A stretch of 64,000 nt of DNA from Bolinopsis microptera (taxonomy: Eukaryota > Ctenophora > Tentaculata > Lobata > Bolinopsidae), in NCBI RefSeq assembly GCF_026151205.1, contig NC_087084.1:16218227-16282226 (forward strand). Reading direction: 5' to 3'. The translations under genes were made by a program, and so were the position numbers. Positions 1 through 8,023 of the stretch are shown one piece after another. Every line of letters begins with the position of its first letter. The stretch's first letter is position 1. Below the pieces are notes generated by a model. It did no database searches. It was not told where the DNA came from and saw only the letters and a program-made list of their open reading frames with translations.

Positions 1-2535
1 AAGTTCAGCAAGTTTTGTCTTGCCAGCTCTACAATAGATCGTGTCTAAATAATCGAATTGTGGCAACATGAGTGCATTGGCAAACATTTTCCTATATTTA
101 ATGGGTAGCAGTGCTTTACTTCTATACATGGCACCAATTCTCTTCATGACCTTCCTAATAATATAATCTACATGGCTTTTGAAGTTTAATTTACTATCTA
201 GAATGAGGCCAAGATATTTTGTCTCTTTGCACTCCTTGATTGTGAGAGTTACCTCATTACAATCAATGGTTATTTCATCATGTTGGTCAACAGAATCAAA
301 CAATAGGAATTCAGTCTTCTTTTCATTGAGTGATAATTTATTAACACTGAGCCATTTAAAGATTGTCATAAGTTCTATTTTCATGTTTATAAATGTGCTT
401 CTGCAGGTTTGATCAAAGAATAGTGCACCATCATCTGCAAATAGAAAGGGCTTAGATAGGTTACAGGCATAAATGATGTCATTTATGAAGATACTAAATA
501 ATATAGGCCCAATGATGCTTCCTTGTGGTACACCACTCAGAACTTCTAAAAATGAGCTTAGATTGCCATTGATCCTAGTGCATTGATATCTACAAGATAA
601 GAAGTTCTTAAACCAGGTTAAAGCAATGCCACCAATTCCATAATATGCCAATTTTTGAAGCAATATTTCATGATTCACTGTGTCAAAGGCCTTCTTAAGA
701 TCAAGAAAGATGATTCCTGGTTTATAAGACTTAGATTTACTCATATATATTTCGTCCATCAGATCGTACATCAGATAAGTTGTGGAGTGATTTTTCCGAA
801 AGCCATATTGATGCCGGATGAAAAGTTTGTTCTCTTCCATGTAATCAGTGAGTTGCTTGCCGACAAAGTATTCTATAAGTTTTCCTACAAGTGGAAGGAT
901 GGATATTGGCCTGTAATTATTAGGATCATCTTTCATTCCTGCCTTATGGATGGGAGTTACTCTAGCTTTTTTACAAAGGGTTGGTACAACACCTGTATTA
1001 AGGCTCAGATTGACAATGTGGGTCAGTGGCTCAACTATGTGTGGTACAGCTTGCTTAAGTAAAAATAGAGGCACATTGTCATATGAGGCCTTGTCATTCT
1101 TGAGCGTTTCGACATACATTAGGATATCAGTTTCATTTATTTCTTGGAATCTATCAAATGAGATATTAGAAGTTCTAGGAGGTAAAAAATCAGTAAAACT
1201 AACTCTTTCAATACTGGGGGCCTGATTTTGTAATCTTGATCCAACATTTGCAAAATGTAAGTTAAATAGCTCAGGATCATTCTCATTGATAGTTTGACAA
1301 TTAGTTGTACCAGGGGTCGTATTTGATGCCAGTTTGATAGTTTTCCATATCCCTTTAAGATCATTCTTGGCACTTTTAACTTGTAGATCATCGATTACAT
1401 TAGCCTTTTTGCAGGTTTTAGCTAATTTATTTCTAATATTTCTCTGAATCTTGTAGCAATCCCAGGCCTCATTACACTTTATACATTTGCTACATGTACC
1501 ACATTTATTGCAATTTCCATTGTCTCTCTTATCCTTCTTTTTACGGAATTTCTTTAGAAGAAAATGTGTATGATTAATGGCATTTAAAAGTTCAGTAGAA
1601 GGTTTATGTATGAACTTTTCATGCCTTTCTATGGTCTTGCAAGGGAAGAAGGTTGCATATGCCTGTTCAATATGATGACAAAGGCCAGCAGTGATAGCTT
1701 CAACATCTGTACTTTCCAATAGTGGACTGTAATCAGAACAGGTATCTAGATAGTCTAAGAATTGTTTAACATTACGTTTACAATGATTTCTAATTTCAAC
1801 CTTCTCAAATTTAGGAGCTATAGGTACTTTACAATCTATCTCACACATAATAGCTTGATGATCTCCAATACGTTCATCAAGAACAGAAGATTGGACAAAA
1901 TCTGCATAACAGTTAGTGAATATTACATCAATAGTAGTCTGGGTAAAATTGTCTCCACGTTTAGCAACTCTAGTTATCCCTTGAATGGTTTGAACTAGAT
2001 TGTAACATCTCAAGGTCATATCTAATTTTTTGTACTGGGTGGATGAGATATTATTCTGGTCAATGTTTATATCCCCAATCCAGATAACCTTTTTCCCATT
2101 CAATTTTTTCATGCAAAAATGAATGTATTCAATAAAGTTATCAACACTGCAATAATTTCCAGAGCGATAGAAGCAGCAAACATTGATCTTGCTATTCTTA
2201 AGCTTCACCCATAATGCTTCAATGTTATCAAGCTTACTATCCATAACTAATTCTGTGTAAGCTAGTTTTTTGTTTATCATTAAGCCACAACCACCCCTAG
2301 AACTGTTTGGCCTGTCGCATCGCATAAGGTTGAAGGAGGAAGGAATATTTATGGTGTCTGTGTCAATAGTATCATTAAGATTCATCTCATTTAGGGAAAG
2401 TATGTCTAATTTATGATCTCTAATAAGTTGGGAAAGTTCATTACTTTTAGCTAAATTGAGAAGCCCTCCTTGAATGTTACAATGACCAATGCAGAGGTTG
2501 TGAAACCTATCAGCTGCATTATTAAAATTTGTCAT
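1..2535 (-). CDS. LINE ORF2: endonuclease + Cys-rich insert + reverse transcriptase (partial)
   Basis: Reading the minus strand from the ATG at 2535-2533 gives one frame without stops to the window edge, 845 codons. The N-terminal third is an exonuclease-endonuclease-phosphatase domain, with a GDIN box at residues 154-157 and a later GDH box. Residues 342-360 hold six cysteines spaced C-x2-C-x2-C-x2-C-x2-C-x5-C, a likely metal-binding insert, after a Lys/Arg-rich stretch. The reverse transcriptase follows with a YRPIS block, the F-L-D-L-K-K-A-F-D motif A, GVPQGS motif B and the catalytic FADD at residues 699-702. The upstream in-frame stop lies a few codons before the ATG, which supports this start. 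By family knowledge the protein nicks target DNA and copies the element RNA there. Confidence 0.9.
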   Translation of the reverse strand, partial: MTNFNNAADRFHNLCIGHCNIQGGLLNLAKSNELSQLIRDHKLDILSLNEMNLNDTIDTDTINIPSSFNLMRCDRPNSSRGGCGLMINKKLAYTELVMDSKLDNIEALWVKLKNSKINVCCFYRSGNYCSVDNFIEYIHFCMKKLNGKKVIWIGDINIDQNNISSTQYKKLDMTLRCYNLVQTIQGITRVAKRGDNFTQTTIDVIFTNCYADFVQSSVLDERIGDHQAIMCEIDCKVPIAPKFEKVEIRNHCKRNVKQFLDYLDTCSDYSPLLESTDVEAITAGLCHHIEQAYATFFPCKTIERHEKFIHKPSTELLNAINHTHFLLKKFRKKKDKRDNGNCNKCGTCSKCIKCNEAWDCYKIQRNIRNKLAKTCKKANVIDDLQVKSAKNDLKGIWKTIKLASNTTPGTTNCQTINENDPELFNLHFANVGSRLQNQAPSIERVSFTDFLPPRTSNISFDRFQEINETDILMYVETLKNDKASYDNVPLFLLKQAVPHIVEPLTHIVNLSLNTGVVPTLCKKARVTPIHKAGMKDDPNNYRPISILPLVGKLIEYFVGKQLTDYMEENKLFIRHQYGFRKNHSTTYLMYDLMDEIYMSKSKSYKPGIIFLDLKKAFDTVNHEILLQKLAYYGIGGIALTWFKNFLSCRYQCTRINGNLSSFLEVLSGVPQGSIIGPILFSIFINDIIYACNLSKPFLFADDGALFFDQTCRSTFINMKIELMTIFKWLSVNKLSLNEKKTEFLLFDSVDQHDEITIDCNEVTLTIKECKETKYLGLILDSKLNFKSHVDYIIRKVMKRIGAMYRSKALLPIKYRKMFANALMLPQFDYLDTIYCRAGKTKLAEL

Positions 2536-2690
2536 CTTGTGAATCTTATTAATTCACAATGGAATGAATAAAAGTTGTAAAGTTGTGTTTAAACTAAAAA
2601 ACAGAATAAAAGCAGGTTGTATTTGTCTGGATGTCGTACTGTAAAAATAAAACTGATGGTAGGAGTGTTATGTCAGTATTCAGCAGTATT

Positions 2691-4343
2691 CTAATGGTGT
2701 GCATGATACTTCAAGTGCCTTGCTAATTTAACTATGCCATAATCATTGAGATGGACATTATCCTTTCCATAACTACTAAAAAATGACGATTTTCTAAAGC
2801 CTTTCTTATCACTAAACAAGAAACGATTTGTCTCGGTTGAGAGCAGTTTTACATAGGTGTATTTTCTTTGCAGATTTGATATACACTCATTGATATCTGT
2901 TATAACCTTGTTTCTGGAGAAACTCTCCCGAGGTAATAAGTTAACAATTTTAATATCAGCTCCAGGTGCCCACTTGTGAAGGAAAAGTACAAGTTTTTCA
3001 ATACAATTGTTTGTAAAGTCAAGAGCTCTAGCATCACCAGAAAAACTATCAGGGCACAGAAGTTTAGTCCTCATGTTGCGAGGGCTGTTCAGGATAGAGT
3101 CCACGTCATTTGTACCACACATAAGTACAATGCTTTTCACATTATTGGTATTAAGAGTGTCTTTTCTTACATCTGATTGAAACCGTTCATTGATTGCATT
3201 GGCTGTGGCACCAGGGTAGCTGAAAACATGTGCCTCATGATGTTTGGACGATAGCTTTTCTCCCTCTAATTTGGAGAACATACTAGAGCTAATGTAGACA
3301 CACGAAGATTTACCAGAATGTTCTATTGATCTAGTCTTAGGGGCCGAGGGTTCAGTGTTCTTAACTTGACTGGAAACATCAGACAGAGTAGATAAGGTTG
3401 CGCTGCCATCAATTAGGCGCAGAGTAATGCTTATTCTCATGGTTTCAGACTTGTCCTGGATGAGGCTGTGTTCAAAGCTGGTCTGGGATTGTCTGGTCAT
3501 ATTCATTATGTCACCATGGGAGAGGGTGAGGTCAGCAATATGAGCTCTAAGTTTGGATCTGAAGCTTAGGACTCTAGTAGCCCCTAAAGAGATGGTGGAG
3601 ATCATGGAGCCTGGTGAAATTGACCTCTCGTCATCCGAGTGAAAGGGAATTCCTTGCTGACCATTTCTATACTTGGTAATCATAGCACTATTGAATTTCA
3701 ACTTTGGGAACTGTGAGCGTAAGTGTTCTAAAATAGACTTTAGGTATGGATTGTCTGCTACTGGCCTTGTGTTATGAAAGCCTCCATTGTAAGCGTAGGG
3801 AAAGTCCCCGTAATATGCAACTGCCCTATTCTCAAACTTATGAGTATAGTGGGTTTCTATATCTAACTTGGCAGTGTCAACAAACTGAAAAACTCCTCGA
3901 CTCAAATCTTGGTATGGATTGATAGAGTTGGTCACATCATTGTCACCATTTACAGAGTGTTTGGGATTTTCCAAATTGATAATTTCTGCTGAATGTTCAC
4001 TGTCTTCTGCTAATTTGGATAGCTCTTGGGTTAACTCAGAAACAAGATGCGAGGATGACCTATTACTGAGGGGAACATTGATAGAATGTTCACAGTGATC
4101 AGGTACCTGGGGCAACACAGGGATAAGTGAACCATCGCTGAGGGGAACTTTGAGTGCACTGTCACTTTCTGATAATTGTTTATAGAGAAAAGAAATTTGC
4201 CGACGAAGACTATCATTCTCTCTTAATAGAGTTAAACAATTTGAACATTTATCAGTAGGACAAGAGCCGTTGCTGGGGAATTTAACAGAATTCCCTCGAT
4301 ATCTCAGATTGTAATGTCTTGAGCCAACTGGTATTCTAGACAT
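2691..4343 (-). CDS. LINE ORF1: AlkB-like 2OG-Fe(II) dioxygenase fused to SGNH hydrolase
   Basis: 550 residues. Residues 28-36 hold C-x4-C-x2-C, followed by a short predicted coiled coil (about 37-60) and a Ser-rich linker. Residues about 150-310 match AlkB: H235-x-D237 and H292 are the expected iron ligands, and R303 and R309 have the RxxxxxR spacing that binds 2-oxoglutarate. Residues about 345-545 match an SGNH/GDSL hydrolase: a Ser block near 352-354 (the usual G-D-S is S-S-S), Gly378, G410-T-N412-D, and D528-x2-H531. Esterase ORF1s are known in CR1-like LINEs; an added AlkB domain is unusual. Inference: it may remove alkyl damage or methyl marks from element RNA or cDNA. The next ORF downstream is ORF2. 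Confidence 0.87.
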   Translation of the reverse strand: MSRIPVGSRHYNLRYRGNSVKFPSNGSCPTDKCSNCLTLLRENDSLRRQISFLYKQLSESDSALKVPLSDGSLIPVLPQVPDHCEHSINVPLSNRSSSHLVSELTQELSKLAEDSEHSAEIINLENPKHSVNGDNDVTNSINPYQDLSRGVFQFVDTAKLDIETHYTHKFENRAVAYYGDFPYAYNGGFHNTRPVADNPYLKSILEHLRSQFPKLKFNSAMITKYRNGQQGIPFHSDDERSISPGSMISTISLGATRVLSFRSKLRAHIADLTLSHGDIMNMTRQSQTSFEHSLIQDKSETMRISITLRLIDGSATLSTLSDVSSQVKNTEPSAPKTRSIEHSGKSSCVYISSSMFSKLEGEKLSSKHHEAHVFSYPGATANAINERFQSDVRKDTLNTNNVKSIVLMCGTNDVDSILNSPRNMRTKLLCPDSFSGDARALDFTNNCIEKLVLFLHKWAPGADIKIVNLLPRESFSRNKVITDINECISNLQRKYTYVKLLSTETNRFLFSDKKGFRKSSFFSSYGKDNVHLNDYGIVKLARHLKYHAHH

Positions 4344-4733
4344 AGTTTATCACAAAAAGATGCTACTGTTCGAAATTCAGTTGATGATTACAGTACCTTT
4401 GTAGCACTCCGGAGGATAAGGATAAGTGATGTCTGATAATCTTTAGGTGATAGATGGGAGTAAACTGCTTTAAAAACCGATGTCTGATAGTCCTTAGGAT
4501 GTCTTTAAGATAACTTTATCGTGCAACAACCATTTACATTGACATACAACCTGTAATGGTCGTTACATTTACCGAGGCATTAGTTCCCACTGGGGGTCCT
4601 CAAATTATTTGTTATATAGTAGTGTTGAAAGTATTAAAACTCGTGTAATTAAAACACGTGTAACCATAATACATACTAAACAATGTAACATTATTTATAA
4701 AACATGTCCTAGCTATGATATTTCTCAACTCAC
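4344..4733. other. Intron/5' flank between LINE ORF1 and transporter exon 8
   Basis: There is no coding signal. Part is probably the LINE 5' UTR (up to about 4600); the rest is transporter intron downstream of the exon 8 donor at 4733-4732. I see no clear target-site duplication. Confidence 0.5.
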
Positions 4734-4902
4734 CCTGTCAATAGTTTTGAACACAGTAAAAGCTGCACCTCGACCCTCGGCCATGGTTTGGAAGTGAGGG
4801 GCTGCGTGGCCCATTGCAAAGGAACCAATCAGGATGTTGAAGAAAGCAATGAGAATATCACCAGGAAGAGCTTTACCTTCACCGCATAACTTAGCGCCAT
4901 AC
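4734..4902 (-). CDS. ABCB1-like: ABCB exon 8 (end of transmembrane domain 1)
   Basis: 169 nt coding YGAKL, helix 6 and the ARGAAF-like AEGRGAAFTVFKTIDR that leads into nucleotide-binding domain 1. It ends in phase 0 before a GTGAGT donor. Confidence 0.92.
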
Positions 4903-7848
4903 CTGCCAATTATAGTCGGATATTAATACTGTTACACTGTTACACTGTTACACTGGTACACTGGTACACTGGTACACTGTTACACTGTTACGATGGTACA
5001 CTGTTACGATGGTACACTGTTACACTGGTGCACTGTTACAATGGTACACTGGTACACTAATATATTGCTACACTATACCTGTTATACTGTTACACTGTTA
5101 CACTATGGTATAAATAGGAAATTTGACAGGATTATACCTCGTTAGAAATCGATAAAATCTGAAAATAATATCAACAATCCAAAATCTCACCAGAAAGCCA
5201 GTGCGTATGTCAAGAACATGATCAACATAGTCATACCGATGGAAATTCCTGAAAACAGCCCGTTCTTTACTCCGTTCGCCTCTGAAGATTCTAACTTCTT
5301 GTTGTAACGTTTTGACTCGTGATTTTCTGCCCCAAATGATACCACTGTCCTCATTGCACCTATAACTTCTTCTGCGATACCCCCCGCATCTGCGTACGCA
5401 CTCTGCTCTTTTTCGGAAAATTCCGCCATGAACTGCAAAAATATGTGATAAGTGATCATTATAACAATCAAAATATGCAGTCGAGTCAGAAGACTCTTCA
5501 AACATCAAATGACCTTAAATTCGTTTGAATCAATTCAAAATAACATTTTGATTTTACTAACTCTATTGGAGGGTTCCAACCTCATTCTGCCTCATCCCAA
5601 TTTTGCCTTTTTTAGCTGCCCGAATGAGGCAGAATGAGGTTGGAACCCCCCTCTATTATTATTGATTATCATGGCTATAACTTTCTATACTTTCAATAAC
5701 AACTCTCAGTAATTAAATAAATCGGTGGTATCTTTAAGAATAGAGTTTAAGATATTAAAATTTTCAGACTAAAATTAAATACTCATCATAATATATCATT
5801 AACTTGAGGACTAACCTTACTAAGGAAATATCCAGAAATAGCTAGAAGGGGTGAAGTAGACAAGATGACGAGAGATAATCTCCACTCGTAAAAGAAGGCA
5901 ATGATAAAGCCGGCCACGAAGGCTGTCATCCACTGGACTGCCATAGATACTTTGTCCGACATACCATCTTTCAGCTTGTTGATATCACTGAAATATGTTC
6001 ACTGTTATGTTGCTTCGTGTCAAGACATAATATTGCTTAATTTTACTGGATAGAGTGCTTATCTTAAGTTAAATGTTTTTACAGGCTCTAATGATGTAGT
6101 TTTACGAAGATTTCAAGCCTTACGTTGTGTGTTTCCCTTCGTGTCCAAAAGCATTATAATATTAATTACATATTTTAGCCTCCATTTTGATGCTGAGGAA
6201 TTTACATTCAAGACCTAGTTAACTGAGATACTGCGCAACAGAACTTGTTTAACAACATTTTTGGTAATTTGATTTTGTCCTATTTTGTAATAAAACTCAA
6301 TAACTCTGATTTAGACATATCACTTTATTTTTGCTTGACTATTCTATAAAGTGTAGGCAAGAGTAAAGTCATTGTATGAGACAAGGTAAATGACACAGTT
6401 AGAAATTACAGAGAAATAATACTCCTGTTAGATAATGCTGGTGGCCAGAAGTTTACTCGGTTTTTAACTGTTCTCTAAAAATTAGTATTTTATTTTTCTG
6501 GGCACATAAAGTTACACGACTTAGACGATTTAAGGTTAAAAGCACATATTATTGTGAGGTTGACGTAATGTAACTAATTGTGAGGTTCAACTACTATTTG
6601 AGAATTTACAATCTCAAACCCTCCTAATAAGATTAAAATTATGAATATTTAACCTAGTCAGCCTAGTTGTGAGTTCTCCACTGGAAGTTTCGTCAAACCA
6701 TCCTATTTCCTGCCTCATGATAGCCCTGAAGTACTCGTTCCTTGCCTTGCTGGACTGTCGTTCCGCTGACAGGAGCATGAACGTGGTCGAGAGGTATCCA
6801 GCTAATATGTTCACTGTAATGTATTATACACAGTCGAGTCAGACCTTACATCGAAAATAAATGTGTGAATAACAAGAGAAGAGGTGGCTAAGTATTTATG
6901 ATGGTCACTGGATAACCGATGTTGGATGCCCTTGCGAGCTGATTGGTTAATTTGAAGTAATTAAGTCTAATTGTCAGGACTGAAAATACTCCTGATCTGA
7001 GTTGAAAGTGGCAGATTTCTTAAAACAGGTATATGAAAAATTATTCATATCTTTTTACTTACAAAAGCCCATTCCAATGTAAATGTAAGCAAACAAAGCC
7101 ATTTGCGATCCACGAACCGTTCCTCCATCTATCACAACTAGATCATCTATCATTTTTCCTGGAGCATGAAATATTTTTTCAATGATATTAAAGAGATTAG
7201 GTTTTGGGACTTTTTTAAGAAAATAGTTATATCACCAGAATTTTACTCATTCAAATTTTAATGAACTTACCAAACACGACCATGATAGAAGGCCAAGCTA
7301 ACCCTTTTATAGCAGAAAAGAATATGGCAACTGTTATAAAGAGCCCGTCTAACTTAGTGGCATATCGATACTGAAAAATATTGAATTCTATTAATTTGTG
7401 ATAATAAAGCATCATAAGTAAGGGACTCAGCAGGACCTGCACTCTGCAGGAATGTAATGATTAATGATGATTCATTTGACTCACATATTGGCCGAATGAA
7501 ACCATCTCTGGCTCTTTTTCTTCTTCATCTTTTCCTTTTTCTTTCTTCCCCTTCTTACCTTTCTTATCACCATCATCACTGAAAAACACATTTAAAATTT
7601 ATTGTAACATTATTTCAACAGTCAGTTGATAACGACATAGGACATAGCTTAGGTGTAGTTTCACAGAAAGTAAAATGTGAGGTAACTTTACTCACCCTTT
7701 TAATATAATAGAACTCCTGAGGAAATTATTTAATTATTATTATTTAATTATTTAATTACCTCAAGTCAATGGCTGCATCCTTGCTGACACCATTTTCAAT
7801 TACATTTCCATTCTTTTCCAGGTCTGGAGCAACCTTTGTTGATGGCAT
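4734..7848 (-). CDS. ABCB1-like: ABCB (P-glycoprotein-type) transporter, N-terminal half, exons 1-8
   Basis: Eight exons with GT-AG junctions join in frame to 1122 nt, 374 codons: 7848-7760, 7578-7485, 7370-7271, 7158-7063, 6813-6654, 5987-5816, 5432-5191, 4902-4734. The product starts MPSTK, has a Lys/Glu-rich acidic-basic cytoplasmic tail (about residues 30-55), then the first six-helix transmembrane domain. Hallmarks are the MRQEIGWFD box, GELTTRLT, the IAEEV..MRTVVSFGAE block and the ARGAAF.VF..ID stretch that precedes nucleotide-binding domain 1 in P-glycoprotein. No Walker A is in the window, so both nucleotide-binding domains and the second transmembrane domain must lie to the left. 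Family role: ATP-driven efflux of hydrophobic compounds at the plasma membrane. The ATG at 7848 is the first Met, preceded by a possible 5' UTR acceptor. All eight exons are free of lesions. Confidence 0.92.
4928..5105. repeat. Octamer microsatellite in ABCB intron 7
   Basis: About 20 imperfect copies of an 8-bp unit, TGTTACAC or TGGTACAC, with occasional GTTACGAT variants. It fills nearly the whole 288-bp intron between exons 7 and 8. Confidence 0.9.
5191..5432 (-). CDS. ABCB1-like: ABCB exon 7
   Basis: 242 nt coding the AYADAGGIAEEV..MRTVVSFGAE loop and helix 5 ending in ALAFW; the Trp codon is split by the intron. Confidence 0.93.
5566..5654. repeat. Short hairpin MITE in ABCB intron 6
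   Basis: Two ~27-nt arms are inverted: GAGGGTTCCAACCTCATTCT on the left and its complement, starting at ATGAGGCAGAATGAGG, on the right, around a ~30-nt loop. It looks like a small foldback insertion. Confidence 0.75.
5816..5987 (-). CDS. ABCB1-like: ABCB exon 6
   Basis: 172 nt coding DINKLKDGMSDKV and helices 3-4 (FVAGFIIAFFYEWRLSLVIL), ending LSK in phase 0. Confidence 0.92.
6654..6813 (-). CDS. ABCB1-like: ABCB exon 5
   Basis: 160 nt coding the end of helix 2 and the conserved intracellular loop with MRQEIGWFD and GELTTRLT, a signature of full ABCB transporters. The donor is G|GTTAAA. Confidence 0.92.
7063..7158 (-). CDS. ABCB1-like: ABCB exon 4
   Basis: 96 nt coding KMIDDLV, a short extracellular loop and the start of helix 2 (ALFAYIYIGMGF). 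The loop is much shorter than the glycosylated loop of vertebrate ABCB1. Confidence 0.88.
7271..7370 (-). CDS. ABCB1-like: ABCB exon 3
   Basis: 100 nt coding the YATKLDG start of the ABC membrane domain and transmembrane helix 1, ending VVFG. The donor is GTAAGT. Confidence 0.9.
7485..7578 (-). CDS. ABCB1-like: ABCB exon 2
   Basis: 94 nt between an AG acceptor and a GTGAGT donor. It codes a low-complexity Lys/Gly/Glu segment ending in VSFGQY, just before the first membrane helix. Confidence 0.87.
7760..7848 (-). CDS. ABCB1-like: ABCB exon 1 (start codon)
   Basis: 89 nt from the ATG at 7848 to a GT donor at 7759-7758. It codes 29 residues of hydrophilic N-terminal tail and ends in phase 2. 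Confidence 0.85.
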
Positions 7849-7957
7849 CTTTGTCTATTTATTTACATACATGCATGACAACCTAATGGGGGTTATTCAA
7901 TTCAATTATAAAATTTGGCAACACAAATGAATATTCAATAATTTGGGTATAATAATA

Positions 7958-8023
7958 CAGGGTGGCCCAGAAGTAAAAGCCCAACACAATTAAGTGAAGA
8001 TATCACTGATTAAGTGCTGGATC
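7958..8023. repeat. Left-end-like fragment of the CAGGGTGGCCCA MITE family
   Basis: TA followed by CAGGGTGGCCCAGAAGTAA matches the terminus of the full MITE at 38996-39623. The match fades after about 20 bp. It abuts the 3' tail of the neighbouring LINE. Confidence 0.45.

Larger units (their letters stand above)
1..4343 (-). mobile_element. LINE (non-LTR retrotransposon) with AlkB-SGNH ORF1, 3' part outside window
   Basis: Two long ORFs in the same orientation form a classic LINE: ORF1 (4343-2691) and ORF2 (2535 to beyond base 1), separated by 155 bp. Both are open throughout the visible part, so the copy looks young. The 3' end is outside the window and I could not fix the 5' end; sequence from 4344 to about 4600 shows no gene and may hold the 5' UTR. 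The element lies on the same strand as the ABC transporter and probably sits in the intron that follows transporter exon 8. The RT motifs are CR1/Jockey-like, but the clade is not certain. Confidence 0.85.

Noticed and set aside
655-1062. Plus-strand 135-codon ORF
   Set aside because: It lies antisense to the LINE ORF2, which has clear RT motifs in the other strand.
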